Shown: in pieces, positions 16,895-28,436 of the stretch | Layout of the letters: every line of letters begins with the position of its first letter | How positions within the stretch are numbered: the stretch's first letter is position 1 | DNA from: Pseudomonadota bacterium | Lineage (GTDB): Bacteria; Pseudomonadota; Gammaproteobacteria; Burkholderiales; Burkholderiaceae_C | Reading direction: 5' to 3' | DNA: 47,610 nucleotides | NCBI GenBank assembly: GCA_021815805.1 | Contig: JAKAZQ010000026.1 | Location: 1 to 47,610 of the forward strand | The notes under the pieces: model-generated | Told to the model about the DNA's origin: nothing | What the model saw: only the letters and a program-made list of their open reading frames with translations | Database searches by the model: none | Program-made: the position numbers and the translations under genes

Positions 16895-17608
16895 TCAGAG
16901 CAGGCCGAGCAGCTGGCCCGGCTGCTCCAGCACGTGATGCGCGCCCCAGCGGCGCGCCGCGTCGGCGCCGCCGTAGCCGTAGGCGGCGGCGGCGGCGTCC
17001 ATGCCCGCGGCGAGCGCCGCCTGCACGTCGCGCAGGTCGTCGCCCAGGTACAGGCAGCCGGCGGGGTCGATGCCCAAGCGCTGCGCCGCCAGCAGCAGCG
17101 GATCGGCGGCCGGCTTGGCGCGCGCGGCCGTATCGCCGCTGACCACGCATCCCGGAGGCACGCCCAGATCGAGTTGGCGCAGCAGCGGCTCGGTGTAGCG
17201 GGTCAGCTTGTTGGTGACGATGCCCCAGGCGATTGCGCGCCGCTGCAATTCCTGCAGCAGGGCCGCGACGCCGTCGAACAGGCGCGTGTGCACGCAGATC
17301 GCCTGTTCGTAGTTGCGCAGGAATTCGTCGCGCAGCGCGGGCCAGTCGGGGTCCTTCGGCTGCGCGTCGAGCCCGACCTGCAGCAGCCCGCGCGCGCCGT
17401 GCGAGGCCATGGGGCGCAACTGCTCCAGCGGCAGCGGCTCGAGCCCGCGCTCGCGGCGCATGCGGTTGACCGCGCCGGCCAGGTCCGGAGCGCTGTCGAC
17501 CAGGGTGCCGTCGAGGTCGAACAGCACGCTGCGATACGGCGCGCGAGAAGCGCGGCCGGGCCCGCCCGCCGGCATCGCCGCCGCGCCCCCGCTGCCGAGC
17601 GCGCTCAT
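16895..17608 (-). CDS. gph: Phosphoglycolate phosphatase (HAD superfamily)
   Basis: This 237-residue HAD phosphatase has motif I as VLFDLDGTLVDSAPDLAGAV at about 23-42 with the nucleophile Asp, motif II near GIVTNK, motif III Lys in RAKPAADPLLL, and motif IV as YLGDDLRDVQAALAAGM. The Gph class dephosphorylates 2-phosphoglycolate formed by DNA repair of 3'-phosphoglycolate ends or by oxygenation reactions. Burkholderiales typically carry gph directly after ubiG, as here. The ATG at 17608 overlaps the ubiG stop as ATGA, so translational coupling is expected. The first 20 or so residues are Gly/Ala-rich and not conserved; a later ATG (GGPGRAS region) is possible. Confidence 0.92.
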   Translation of the reverse strand: MSALGSGGAAAMPAGGPGRASRAPYRSVLFDLDGTLVDSAPDLAGAVNRMRRERGLEPLPLEQLRPMASHGARGLLQVGLDAQPKDPDWPALRDEFLRNYEQAICVHTRLFDGVAALLQELQRRAIAWGIVTNKLTRYTEPLLRQLDLGVPPGCVVSGDTAARAKPAADPLLLAAQRLGIDPAGCLYLGDDLRDVQAALAAGMDAAAAAYGYGGADAARRWGAHHVLEQPGQLLGLL

Positions 17609-18321
17609 GCCGCCCGCCTGCAGGCCAGGAAGTAGTTCACGTCCACACGCTGCCCGAGGCGCCAGCCGCCGCCCGTGAGCTTCGGCTCCAGGCCGCGGAA
17701 CTCGATGCATTCGAGCTCGCCGCGGCGGGCCCATGCGGCCAGTTCGCTGGGGCGGATGAAGCGGGCGTATTCATGGGTGCCGCGCGGCAGCAGGCGCAGC
17801 AGGTATTCGGCACCGGCGATGGCCAGCGCAAAGGCCTTGGCATTGCGGTTGATGGTGGAGAAGAAGACCCAGCCGCCGGGGCGCACCAGCGTGGCCGCCG
17901 CGCGCACCACGGACTGCGGATCGGGAACATGCTCGAGCATCTCCAGGCAGCACACGACGTCGAAGCCCTGCGGGCGCTCGTGCGCCAGTTGCTCGGCACC
18001 GATGCATTCGTAGCGAACATCCAGGCCCGCCTCGAGCGCATGCATGCGTGCCACCTTCAGCGCGCGCTCGGCGAGGTCGATGCCGGTCACGTGCGCGCCG
18101 CGCGCGGCCAGCGCCTCGGCGAGGATGCCGCCCCCGCAGCCGATGTCCAGCACCTGGCGGCCCGCCAGTGGGGCATGCGACGCGATCCACTCGGCGCGCA
18201 GCGGGTTGATGTCGTGCAGGGGCTTGAACTCCCCGTCGAGATCCCACCAGCGATGCGCTGCCTGGGCGAACTTGTTCAACTCGGCGGAATCCGCGTTCGT
18301 GTGCATGGTCGTGGCGGTCAT
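17605..18321 (-). CDS. ubiG: Ubiquinone biosynthesis O-methyltransferase
   Basis: This 238-residue SAM-dependent methyltransferase performs both O-methylations of ubiquinone synthesis. The start of the family pattern ELNKFAQAAHRWWDLDGEFK is followed by LHDINPLRAEWI. The SAM-binding motif I is VLDIGCGGGILAEALAARGA, and CCLEMLEHVPDP is the post-II region. FFSTINRNAKAFALAIAGAEY and LPRGTHEYARFIRPSEL follow, both diagnostic for UbiG rather than other methyltransferases. Start at 18321 (TATTMHTNADS) is used; an ATG five codons later is equally plausible, and the upstream in-frame extension runs through the ompA terminator hairpin, so it is rejected. The stop overlaps gph. Confidence 0.96.
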   Translation of the reverse strand: MTATTMHTNADSAELNKFAQAAHRWWDLDGEFKPLHDINPLRAEWIASHAPLAGRQVLDIGCGGGILAEALAARGAHVTGIDLAERALKVARMHALEAGLDVRYECIGAEQLAHERPQGFDVVCCLEMLEHVPDPQSVVRAAATLVRPGGWVFFSTINRNAKAFALAIAGAEYLLRLLPRGTHEYARFIRPSELAAWARRGELECIEFRGLEPKLTGGGWRLGQRVDVNYFLACRRAA

Positions 18322-18388
18322 GGTGCTGTGCGCGGCTGCGCCCCTCGGGCCCGAGTATGCCAGCGCGCAAGCGAGCGCGCCGGACATG

Positions 18389-18412
18389 AAAAAGCCCCGC
18401 CGCGGCGGGGCT
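18389..18412 (-). terminator. Intrinsic terminator downstream of ompA
   Basis: The minus strand reads AGCCCCGCC-GC-GGCGGGGCT, a 9-bp perfect stem, followed by TTTTT (18393-18389). It lies between the OmpA-domain gene and ubiG and should end the ompA message. Its position also argues against starting ubiG any further upstream. Confidence 0.93.
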
Positions 18413-18417
18413 GGACA

Positions 18418-18460
18418 GCCGTGCCTGCGAAAGGCACGGCCGCATCCGGCTGCGCCGGCT
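18418..18460 (-). other. Two further hairpins between the ompA stop and its terminator
   Basis: GCCGTGCC (18418-18425) and GGCACGGC (18433-18440) form an 8-bp perfect stem with a 7-base loop. Next to it, CCGGC-TGC-GCCGG (from about 18446) forms a smaller one. Neither has a T-run. Stacked hairpins ahead of a terminator often protect the 3' end of abundant outer-membrane protein mRNA from exonucleases; that role is an inference here. Confidence 0.6.
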
Positions 18461-19164
18461 TACTGCTTTTGCTGCTGCGCGGGCATTTTCATCACGGTGT
18501 GGCTGCCGACGATCTCGACCACCGCACGGCGGTTCGGCGCCTGGCAGGCGACACGCTGATGGAAGTTGCCGTGGCAGCTCTTGGGATCGACACGGTAGTC
18601 GGACTTGCCCTTGCCTTCGATGTAGATCTTGTCGGCCGGGATTCCCTGCGACACCAGGTAGTTCTTCACCGCCATGGCGCGACGCTGCGACAGCTTGAGG
18701 TTGTACGCGGCGCTGCCGAAGCTGTCGGTGTAGCCCGTGGAGATCACGGTTTCAAGGTTCACTTCCTTGATCTTCTGCGCCAGTTCGTCGAGCGCCTGCT
18801 TGCCCGCGGGCTGCAGCACGGCCTTGTCGAAATGGAAGAACGTGTCGGCCGAGTAGCTCACCTTCTCGCTGGTGGGCACCGGAGCCGGGGCCGGCATCGG
18901 CATCGGCGCGGGCTGCACGGCGGGCGCCGGAGCCGGGGCCGGCATCGGCGCCTTGGCGACGATCGCGCCGTCGCAACCGGTCGCCGCGGTAGCCGGGGTC
19001 CAGAAGGCGTCACGCCAGCACAGGCCGCTGCCGCTCTTCCAGGTCTGGCCGAAAGGGTTGACCCAGTTGTCGACGCGCGACGCGCCCTGCGCGAACGACG
19101 CAGCGCTGGAGGCGGCCAATGCGGAAGCAAGCAGGATTTTTCCGAGAGTCTGGGCTTTGATCAT
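18460..19164 (-). CDS. OmpA-family peptidoglycan-anchoring outer-membrane protein
   Basis: This 234-residue protein starts with a Sec signal peptide (KILLASALAASSAASFAQG, cleavage near residue 25). It has a short N-terminal region with two cysteines, then an Ala/Pro/Met linker (APAPAPAVQPAPMPMPAPA). The OmpA C-terminal domain covers about 105-234: FFHFDKAVLQPAGKQALDEL, GYTDSFGSAAYNLKLSQRRA, GIPADKIYIEGKG. That fold binds diaminopimelate in peptidoglycan. The eight-stranded barrel of classical OmpA is missing, as in the small OmpA proteins of many Burkholderiales. A strong AGGAGA ribosome-binding site precedes the ATG, and stacked hairpins with a good terminator follow the stop, which fits a highly expressed monocistronic gene. 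It diverges from gyrA. Confidence 0.94.
   Translation of the reverse strand: MIKAQTLGKILLASALAASSAASFAQGASRVDNWVNPFGQTWKSGSGLCWRDAFWTPATAATGCDGAIVAKAPMPAPAPAPAVQPAPMPMPAPAPVPTSEKVSYSADTFFHFDKAVLQPAGKQALDELAQKIKEVNLETVISTGYTDSFGSAAYNLKLSQRRAMAVKNYLVSQGIPADKIYIEGKGKSDYRVDPKSCHGNFHQRVACQAPNRRAVVEIVGSHTVMKMPAQQQKQ
18879..18949. repeat. 23-bp direct repeat in the OmpA linker
   Basis: The sequence ccggagccggggccggcatc plus ggc occurs identically at 18879-18901 and 18927-18949. It encodes the repeated Ala-Pro-Ala-Pro segments of the flexible linker between the signal/N-terminal part and the peptidoglycan-binding domain. Recombination between the copies would remove or add 48 bp, which keeps the reading frame. 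Confidence 0.85.
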
Positions 19165-19488
19165 GTTGTTTCTCTCCTAAGTGGGAACCACCGCGTAATC
19201 GTACTCGGCCATTCGCGTCAGGGCGAGGCGCGCCCGGCGTGACCACCGAAACGGGGGAGGATATCTCGCTGCACTCGCACAGCGGGCGCGGAACATCTCT
19301 GTGTGTCTATTTTGCCACATCGACGGTGCCGGCGCAGGCCCCGAGTGGCCGGTGCGGGGATTTGGCCACGCGCCCGGCCTGTGCCGCGTGCGCGGCGGGC
19401 GAAGCCACCCGCGCTGTTACCATCGAATGCTTGATTTCGACTGCGACCGACCGGCGAAGTCCGGTGCGGCGCGTGCTCCGGGTCCCGC
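19165..19488. other. Divergent intergenic region between ompA and gyrA
   Basis: These 324 bases hold the leader and presumably the promoters of the outward-facing ompA and gyrA genes. On the ompA side the AGGAGA ribosome-binding site is clear, and a TACGAT hexamer lies at 19203-19198. On the gyrA side TTGATT at 19431 and TACCAT at 19418 are AT-rich islands, but no pair with correct spacing convinces me. No tRNA, small RNA or coding frame was recognised. Confidence 0.5.
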
Positions 19489-22066
<2,578 letters not shown>

Positions 22067-22086
<20 letters not shown>

Positions 22087-23179
22087 TCCTATGGCGCGCC
22101 CCTACAACTTCTCGGCGGGGCCGGCGACCATGCCGGAGGAAGTGCTGCGCCAGGCCGCCGAGGAAATGCTGGATTGGCACGGCAGCGGCATGAGCGTGAT
22201 GGAGATGAGCCATCGCAGCGACGCCTTCGGCAGCATCATCACGCAGGCCGAGGCCGATGTGCGCGAACTGCTGTCCGTGCCGGACGAGTATGCGGTGCTG
22301 TTCACGCAGGGCGGCGCGCTGGCTCAGAACGCGCTGGTGCCGCTGAATCTGTCGCGTGGCGCGCGCGCCGACTACGTGGTCACCGGCGCCTGGTCGCGCA
22401 AGAGCGAGCGCGAGGCGCGCAAGTACTGCGACGTGCACATCGCCGCGACGCCGGCGCAGGGCTTTCTCGAGATCCCGCCGCCGCAAGGCTGGAGCGTGCG
22501 CGACGACGCGGCCTACCTGCACTATTGCGGCAACGAGACCATCGATGGCGTGGAGTTCGACTTCGTGCCGACAGGCTTCGCGCCGCCGCTGGTCGCCGAC
22601 ATGTCGTCGAGCATCCTGTCGCGGCCGCTCGACGTGGCCGCGCACGCCTGCATCTACGCCGGCGCGCAGAAGAACATCGGGCCGGCCGGCGTGACCCTTG
22701 TCATCGTGCGCCGGGATCTGCTCGGGCATGCGCTGCCGAGCTGTCCGAGCGCCTTCGACTATGCGTTGCTGGACGCCAATGGATCGATGTTCAACACGCC
22801 TCCCACCTACGCCATCTACGTCGCCGGGCTGGTGCTGCAGTGGATTCGTCGCCAGCGCGACGGCGAACTGCTCGGCCTCGCCGCGGTGGCCGAGCGCAAC
22901 CGGCGCAAGGCGGCCATGCTGTACGCCTGCATCGACGCATCGTCGCTGTATGTCAATCGCGTCGCGCCGGCGGCGCGCTCGCGCATGAACGTGCCGTTCC
23001 AGCTGCGCGATGCGGCGCTGGACGCGGCCTTTCTCGACGGCGCGCGCGAGCTCGGGCTGCTGCAGCTCAAGGGACACAAGTCGGTCGGCGGCATGCGCGC
23101 CAGCCTCTACAACGCCATGCCGGAGGCCGGTGTGCAGGCGCTGGTCGACTATCTCGGCGACTTCGAACGCCGCCACTGA
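22067..23179 (+). CDS. serC: Phosphoserine aminotransferase
   Basis: This PLP enzyme converts 3-phosphohydroxypyruvate to phosphoserine and also serves pyridoxine synthesis. The conserved protein begins [20 protein letters not shown]; the PLP lysine is in [30 protein letters not shown] and the C-terminal [20 protein letters not shown] are also family-specific. Two starts are realistic. ATG at 22067 has GGAGG six bases upstream but overlaps gyrA by 20 bases and adds eight residues (ARPMRDPM). ATG at 22091 begins exactly at the conserved start but has no Shine-Dalgarno. I chose 22067 on ribosome-binding-site grounds. The order gyrA-serC-pheA-hisC-tyrA-aroA is that of other Burkholderiales. Confidence 0.95.
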
Positions 23180-23203
23180 TCCGCCGCCCACCCCCGCACC
23201 CGC

Positions 23204-24283
23204 ATGATCCACGACGACCCCCTCCTCCCGCTGCGCGAGCGCATCGACGCCATCGACCGAGAGATCCTGGATCTGCTCAGTCAGCGCGCCCGCGTGGCGC
23301 AGGAGATCGGCCACCACAAGCAGCGCCTCGGCGTGCCGGTGTTCCGACCGGAGCGCGAGCTGGCGGTCGTGCGCAAGGTGCAGCAGGCCAACCCGGGTCC
23401 GTTGCGCGACGCCAGCCTGGCCTCGGTGTGGACCGAGATCATGTCGGCCTGCCGATCGCTCGAGGGCGTCCAGCGCATCGCCTACCTGGGGCCGCAGGGC
23501 ACCTACACCGAGCAGGCGGCGCGGCGCTTCTTCGGCTCGAGCTGCGAGTTCGTGGCCTGCGCCGACCTCGACGAGGTGTTCCGCAGCCAGCTCGGCGGCT
23601 CGACCAGCCATGCGGTGGTGCCGCTGGAGAATTCGACCGAGGGCGCGGTGGCGCGCACCCTCGACCTGCTGCTGTCGCAGCCGGCGCACCTGTGCGGCGA
23701 GATCAGCCTGCCCATCCATCACAACCTGCTGCGCCGGCGCGACGATCTGCATGATCTGCGTGCCGTGCTGGCGCATCCGCAGGCGCTGTCGCAGTGCCGC
23801 AAGTGGCTGGATGCGCAGCTGCCCGGCGTGGAGCGTCGCGCCGTCGCCAGCAACGCCGAGGCGGCCCGCCTGGCGGCGCAGGACGACAGCCTCGGCGCGA
23901 TCGCCGGAGAGCACGCGGCCGCGCTGTACGGTCTGCGCCTGGCGGCGAGCCACATCCAGGACGAGGCCGGCAATCGCACACGCTTTGTCGTGCTGGGCGC
24001 GGAAACCCCGGAGCGCAGCGGACACGATCGCACCAGCCTGATCCTGGCCGTGCCGAACGTGGCCGGCGCGGTGGTCGCGATGCTGCGGCCGCTGGCCGAA
24101 CATGGTGTCAGCATGAGTCGCCTGGAATCGCGCCCGGCCCGCTCCGGCGCCTGGGAGTACATGTTCTACGTCGACATCGAGGGCCACGCCGACGATGCCC
24201 ACGTTGCCGCGGCGCTGCAGGCCTTGCGCAGCCACTGTGCTTTTTTCAAGAATCTAGGCTCGTACCCCATCCGGCAGGCCTGA
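23204..24283 (+). CDS. pheA: Bifunctional chorismate mutase/prephenate dehydratase (P-protein)
   Basis: This 359-residue protein makes phenylpyruvate from chorismate in two steps. An AroQ-type chorismate mutase helix bundle covers about 1-90 (LRERIDAIDREILDLLSQRA). The prephenate dehydratase domain covers about 95-275 (IAYLGPQGTYTEQAARRFF, PLENSTEGAVARTLDLL, DEAGNRTRFVVLG with the catalytic Thr-Arg-Phe). An ACT domain at about 285-359 has the phenylalanine-sensing MSRLESRPARSGAWEYMFYV. It therefore should be feedback-inhibited by phenylalanine. It sits 24 bases after serC and 30 bases before hisC and is expected to share their transcript. The domain lengths and order match the family, with no sign of damage. 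Confidence 0.97.
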   Translation: MIHDDPLLPLRERIDAIDREILDLLSQRARVAQEIGHHKQRLGVPVFRPERELAVVRKVQQANPGPLRDASLASVWTEIMSACRSLEGVQRIAYLGPQGTYTEQAARRFFGSSCEFVACADLDEVFRSQLGGSTSHAVVPLENSTEGAVARTLDLLLSQPAHLCGEISLPIHHNLLRRRDDLHDLRAVLAHPQALSQCRKWLDAQLPGVERRAVASNAEAARLAAQDDSLGAIAGEHAAALYGLRLAASHIQDEAGNRTRFVVLGAETPERSGHDRTSLILAVPNVAGAVVAMLRPLAEHGVSMSRLESRPARSGAWEYMFYVDIEGHADDAHVAAALQALRSHCAFFKNLGSYPIRQA

Positions 24284-24313
24284 AGCCCGCCCCCATCCCG
24301 AGCACCACGCCGT

Positions 24314-25438
24314 ATGTCCTCCGTCCCTCGTGAATCCTCCCGCTGGGGCACCGCCTCGGTGCGCAGCATCAATCCCTATGTCGGCGGACGTCCGATCGCC
24401 GAGGTCGCGCGCGACTTCGGCCTGGATCCGCGGGACATCGTCAAGCTGGCGTCCAACGAGAACCCGCTGGGCATGTCCCCGGCGGCGCGCCAGGCTCTGC
24501 TCGACGCCGCGCTCGGCGCGGCCCGCTATCCGGACAACGACGCGTTCGAGTTGCGTCAGGCGCTCGCCGCGCATCTCGGCGTGGATGCGTCCTGGATCGT
24601 GCTGGGGCATGGCTCCAGCGACATCCTGGAGATGGCCGCGCGCGCCCTGCTGGGCGAGGCCGATTCGTGCGTCTACTCCGAATACGGCTTCGTGGTCTAC
24701 GCGTCGGCCGTGCAGCAGCGCGCGGCACGCCCCATTGTCGTTCCGGCGCGCGATTTCGGACACGACCTGCCGGCGATGGCCGCCGCCGTCGAAGCGTCGA
24801 CGCGGCTCATCTACGTGGCCAACCCGAACAACCCCACGGGCACGCTGGTCAGCCCCGAGCAGCTCCGCGGTTTCGTGCAGAGCGTGCCGGGCGACGTCGT
24901 GATCGTGCTCGACGAGGCGTATGTCGAGTACCTCGATCCGGCGCTGCACGGCGCCAGCCTCGAGCTGCTGCGCCAGCACCCCAACCTGGTGGTGTCGCGC
25001 ACCTTCTCGAAGGCCTATGGCCTGGCCGGCCTGCGCATCGGCTACTGCGCCGCGCACCCTGCGCTGGCCGATGTGCTGAACCGCGTGCGCTCGGCCTTCA
25101 ACACCGGCCACACCGCGCAGGCAGCCGCGCTGGCGGCGCTGCGCGACCAGGATTTCGTGCGACGCAGCGTCGAACTCAATCGTGCCGGCATGTCCCAGCT
25201 CGAGGCCGGAATCGACGAACTCGGGCTGCAGCGCGTGCCTTCGCACGGCAACTTCCTGCTGGTGCGGGTGGGCGACGACGCCGCGGCCGGTGCGCGCGTG
25301 GCGCGCGCCATGCTGTCGCAGGGTGTGATCGTGCGTCCGGTGGACAACTACGGCCTGCCCAGCTGGCTGCGGATCTCGGTCGGCACCGAGGCCGAGAACG
25401 CGCGCTGCCTCGCGGCGTTGCGCCACGCCCTCGGCTGA
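24314..25438 (+). CDS. hisC: Histidinol-phosphate/aromatic aminotransferase
   Basis: This 374-residue fold-type I PLP aminotransferase has IVKLASNENPLGMSPAARQA near the N-terminus, and the PLP-site sequences VANPNNPTGTLVSPEQL and DEAYVEY. The Schiff-base lysine is in SRTFSKAYGLAGLRIGY, and the substrate-carboxylate Arg is in LPSWLRISVGTEAENARCL. HisC enzymes act on imidazole-acetol phosphate in histidine synthesis, and related copies accept aromatic keto acids. Its position between pheA and tyrA suggests this copy transaminates phenylpyruvate and hydroxyphenylpyruvate, or serves both pathways (the so-called hisC2 arrangement). The stop lies 8 bases before the tyrA start. Confidence 0.93.
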   Translation: MSSVPRESSRWGTASVRSINPYVGGRPIAEVARDFGLDPRDIVKLASNENPLGMSPAARQALLDAALGAARYPDNDAFELRQALAAHLGVDASWIVLGHGSSDILEMAARALLGEADSCVYSEYGFVVYASAVQQRAARPIVVPARDFGHDLPAMAAAVEASTRLIYVANPNNPTGTLVSPEQLRGFVQSVPGDVVIVLDEAYVEYLDPALHGASLELLRQHPNLVVSRTFSKAYGLAGLRIGYCAAHPALADVLNRVRSAFNTGHTAQAAALAALRDQDFVRRSVELNRAGMSQLEAGIDELGLQRVPSHGNFLLVRVGDDAAAGARVARAMLSQGVIVRPVDNYGLPSWLRISVGTEAENARCLAALRHALG

Positions 25439-25446
25439 AGCGCACC

Positions 25447-26385
25447 ATGGCCGCACTCACTCCCCCTGCCGCGACGCCGCCTGCCGGCGCCCGGCTGCGT
25501 CCGCAGTTCCAGCGTCTCGCGGTGCTCGGCGTGGGCCTGCTCGGCGGCTCCTTCGCGCTGGCCGCCAAGCGCGCCGAACTGGCGCGCGAGATCGTCGGCT
25601 ACAGCAAGTCGCCGTCGACCATCCAGGCGGCGATCGCCGCCGGCGTGATCGATCGCGGTGCCGAGTCCGCGCTGCAGGCCGCCACCGAGGCCGATCTGGT
25701 CGTGCTCGCCGTGCCGGTGTCGGCGATCGGCCCGCTGCTGGAGCAGATTCGGGTCGGGCTCGGCAGCAGCGCGCTGGTGCTCGACGTCGGCAGCACCAAG
25801 GCGGACGTGGCCGCGGCGGCGCAGCGCGCGCTGGGCCCGGCGGCGATGCAGTTCGTCCCCTGCCATCCGATCGCCGGCAGCGAGCGCAGCGGGGTGCAGC
25901 ATGCGCGCACCACGCTGTTCGACGGCAGGCGCGTGGTCATCACGCCGCTGGCCGCCAACCCGGCGCGTTTCGTGGACGTCGCCACCCAGGTCTGGGAGGC
26001 GCTCGGCGGCGTCGTCTCGGTCATGGATCCGCCCGAGCACGACGCCGCGTTCGCCGCCGTCAGCCACCTGCCGCACCTGCTGGCGTTCGCCTATGTGTAC
26101 GCCGTCGCCCGCCAGCCGCAAGGCGCCCGCTTCATGCAACTTGCGGGCCCCGGCTTTCGTGATTTCACGCGCATCGCCGGCAGCGATCCGGCGCTGTGGC
26201 GCGATGTGTTCCACGCGAACTCCGAACAGCTGCTGCAGCAGCTGCAGTGGTTCAAGCAGGCTGTCGCGGGTTTCGAGGCGCAGCTGCGCCAGGGCAACTG
26301 GAACGTGCTCGAGTCCCTGATCCGCCAGGCCAGCCAGTCGCGCCAGGACTGGGCCTCACCGACGCCTGCCGATGACGCGACCTGA
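25447..26385 (+). CDS. tyrA: Prephenate dehydrogenase
   Basis: This 312-residue NAD(P)-dependent enzyme decarboxylates prephenate (or arogenate) on the way to tyrosine. The Rossmann motif is [20 protein letters not shown] at about 24-43. [14 protein letters not shown] and [20 protein letters not shown] follow, containing the His and Ser residues that contact prephenate; [14 protein letters not shown] and [20 protein letters not shown] form the helical dimerisation domain. No ACT or chorismate mutase domain is attached, so tyrosine feedback would have to act directly on this core. The ATG at 25447 is chosen for the short spacing after hisC. The last 14 bases overlap aroA. Confidence 0.95.
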   Translation: MAALTPPAATPPAGARLRPQFQRLAVLGVGLLGGSFALAAKRAELAREIVGYSKSPSTIQAAIAAGVIDRGAESALQAATEADLVVLAVPVSAIGPLLEQIRVGLGSSALVLDVGSTKADVAAAAQRALGPAAMQFVPCHPIAGSERSGVQHARTTLFDGRRVVITPLAANPARFVDVATQVWEALGGVVSVMDPPEHDAAFAAVSHLPHLLAFAYVYAVARQPQGARFMQLAGPGFRDFTRIAGSDPALWRDVFHANSEQLLQQLQWFKQAVAGFEAQLRQGNWNVLESLIRQASQSRQDWASPTPADDAT

Positions 26386-28360
26386 ACATCTCGACCTGCC
26401 GCCGCTGCTCGGCGCGGGCGGCGAGCTGCGGCTTCCCGGATCCAAAAGCATCTCCAACCGCGTGCTGCTGCTCGCGGCGCTGGCCGAGGGCGTCACCGAA
26501 CTGCACGGACTGCTCGACTCCGACGACACGCGGGTGATGCTCGATGCCTTGCGTGGGCTCGGCGTGCGCGTCGACGGCGCGCCCGGCGTCGACGCGGGCG
26601 TGGTGCGGGTGCACGGCTGCGCCGGGCGCCTGCCGGGCACCCGGGCCGATCTGTTCCTGGGCAACGCCGGCACGGCGGTTCGCCCGCTGACCGCCGCGCT
26701 CGCGCTGCTCGGCGGCGATTACCTGCTGCGCGGCGTGCCGCGCATGCACGAACGCCCGATCGGCGACCTCGTCGACGCATTGCGCGCCATCGGCTGCGCC
26801 ATCGAGTATCGCGGCCAGCCGGGCTACCCGCCGCTGCACATCGGCCGCGGCGCGCCGCGACTCGATGCGCCGCTGCGCGTGCGCGGCGACGTGTCCAGCC
26901 AGTTTCTCACCGCGCTGCTGCTCGGCTTGCCGCTGCTCGGAGCCCCCGGCGATCTCGAGGTGCAGGTCGAGGGGACCCTGATCTCCCGCCCCTACGTGGC
27001 GCTGACGCTGGCCCTGCTGCAGCGCTTCGGGGTGCACGTCGACAATCACGACTGGCAGCGCTTCGTGCTGCGCGCCGGCGGCCGGTTGCGCAGCCCCGGA
27101 CGCCTGCGCGTGGAGGGCGATGCCTCGTCGGCGTCGTACTTTCTCGCCGCCGGAGTGCTGGGTGGGCTGCACGGTCGCGGCGGCGTGCTGCGGGTGCACG
27201 GCATCGATGCGCACAGCCTGCAGGGCGACGTCGAGTTCGCGCGCGTGCTCGAGCGCCTCGGTGGACGCATCGACTGGGGCGACGGTTTCATCGACGCCTG
27301 CGGGATGCAAGCCGGGCGCGCGCGCCTGGCGGGCGGCGACATCGACTGCCTGGCGATTCCCGATGCCGCGATGACCCTCGCCGTCACCGCGCTGTTCGCC
27401 GATGCGCCGACCCGTCTGCACGGCATTGCCAGCTGGCGCGTGAAGGAGACCGACCGCATCCACGCCATGCAGACCGAGTTGCGCCGCCTGGGCGCCCGCG
27501 TGGAGGCCGGCGACGACTGGATGCGCGTGTGGCCGATGCGCGACGGCGACTGGCGCAACGCCAGCATCCACACCTACGACGACCATCGCATCGCGATGTG
27601 CTTCTCGCTGGCGAGTTTCGGCCCGGTGGATCTGCGCATCGAGGATCCGGCCTGCGTGGGCAAGACATTCCCCGGGTATTTCCAGGCCTTCGCCGGCGTG
27701 GTGCGCCCGGTGCCGGTGCTGGCCATCGACGGCCCGACGGCGTCCGGCAAGGGCACGCTGGCGGCGCGCGTGGGCGCGCGGCTCGGTTTTCACGTGCTGG
27801 ATTCGGGCAGCCTGTACCGCGCCACCGCGCTGCAGGCGCTGCGCCAGGGTGTCGCGCTGGACGACGAGCCCACGCTGGTCGAACTGGCGTGCGCGCTGCC
27901 GATCCGCTGGGACGACGGCGCGGTGCTGCTCGACGGTCTCGACGTCAGCGCGCAATTGCGCGACGAGGCGGTCGGCAACGCGGCGTCGGCCATCGCGCCG
28001 CTGCCGCGCCTGCGCAATGCCCTGCTCGGGCTGCAGCGCGCGCAGCGCCGGGCGCCCGGGCTGGTCGCCGACGGGCGCGACATGGGCAGCGTGGTGTTTC
28101 CCGACGCCCGGCTCAAGGTGTACCTCACGGCGAGCCCGGAAACCCGCGCGGAGCGCCGGCATAAGCAATTGATTTCCCAAGGAATTTCAAGTAATATCAA
28201 CGATGTCTTGCGCGACCTGCGGGCGCGCGACGCGCGCGATGCCTCGCGCAGCGTCGCGGCCATGGCGGCCGCGCCGGACGCGCTGCCACTGGACAACGCC
28301 GGTCTGGACGTCGACGCGACGCTCGACCGCGTGCTGCAGTGGTGGCGCGAACGAACCTGA
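26372..28360 (+). CDS. Fused EPSP synthase (AroA) - cytidylate kinase (Cmk)
   Basis: This 662-residue two-enzyme fusion carries AroA at residues 1-440, which joins shikimate-3-phosphate and phosphoenolpyruvate. It has [40 protein letters not shown] with the glyphosate-site [16 protein letters not shown] and [13 protein letters not shown]. The C-terminal 220 residues are CMP/dCMP kinase, with the P-loop [55 protein letters not shown] and [20 protein letters not shown]. No stop or start separates them; the fusion follows [12 protein letters not shown]. This gene form is known in Burkholderiales. Bases 28160-28200, inside the kinase part, are sharply AT-rich and hold a promoter-like sequence for the following rpsA. 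Confidence 0.96.
   Translation: MTRPEHLDLPPLLGAGGELRLPGSKSISNRVLLLAALAEGVTELHGLLDSDDTRVMLDALRGLGVRVDGAPGVDAGVVRVHGCAGRLPGTRADLFLGNAGTAVRPLTAALALLGGDYLLRGVPRMHERPIGDLVDALRAIGCAIEYRGQPGYPPLHIGRGAPRLDAPLRVRGDVSSQFLTALLLGLPLLGAPGDLEVQVEGTLISRPYVALTLALLQRFGVHVDNHDWQRFVLRAGGRLRSPGRLRVEGDASSASYFLAAGVLGGLHGRGGVLRVHGIDAHSLQGDVEFARVLERLGGRIDWGDGFIDACGMQAGRARLAGGDIDCLAIPDAAMTLAVTALFADAPTRLHGIASWRVKETDRIHAMQTELRRLGARVEAGDDWMRVWPMRDGDWRNASIHTYDDHRIAMCFSLASFGPVDLRIEDPACVGKTFPGYFQAFAGVVRPVPVLAIDGPTASGKGTLAARVGARLGFHVLDSGSLYRATALQALRQGVALDDEPTLVELACALPIRWDDGAVLLDGLDVSAQLRDEAVGNAASAIAPLPRLRNALLGLQRAQRRAPGLVADGRDMGSVVFPDARLKVYLTASPETRAERRHKQLISQGISSNINDVLRDLRARDARDASRSVAAMAAAPDALPLDNAGLDVDATLDRVLQWWRERT
28169..28197 (+). 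promoter_or_regulatory. Strong candidate sigma-70 promoter for rpsA inside cmk
   Basis: TTGATT at 28169-28174 and TAATAT at 28192-28197 are separated by exactly 17 bases, the ideal sigma-70 spacing, with 4/6 or better matches to both consensus hexamers. They lie in the most AT-rich stretch of the surrounding coding sequence, about 240 bases before the rpsA ATG. In E. coli rpsA is likewise transcribed from promoters inside or just after cmk. Confidence 0.7.
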
Positions 28361-28403
28361 ACGCACGGCGCGCAACGCCCGGGCTCAGGCCTTGCCACCA
28401 ACC

Positions 28404-28421
28404 CCGCGGGGCCCCCCGCGG
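28404..28421 (+). other. Perfect GC hairpin in the rpsA leader
   Basis: CCGCGGGG (28404-28411) and CCCCGCGG (28414-28421) are exact inverted repeats, ending 15 bases before the rpsA ATG. No T-run follows, so it is not a terminator. Its place over the initiation region suggests a leader structure affecting rpsA translation; S1 is known to repress its own mRNA in E. coli. Confidence 0.6.
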
Positions 28422-28436
28422 ACGAGAAAGTCATCC

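Noticed and set aside
28203..28436. Upstream in-frame extension of rpsA into cmk
   Set aside because: It is out of frame with cmk, has no conservation, and the S1 N-terminus is recognisable from the ATG at 28437.
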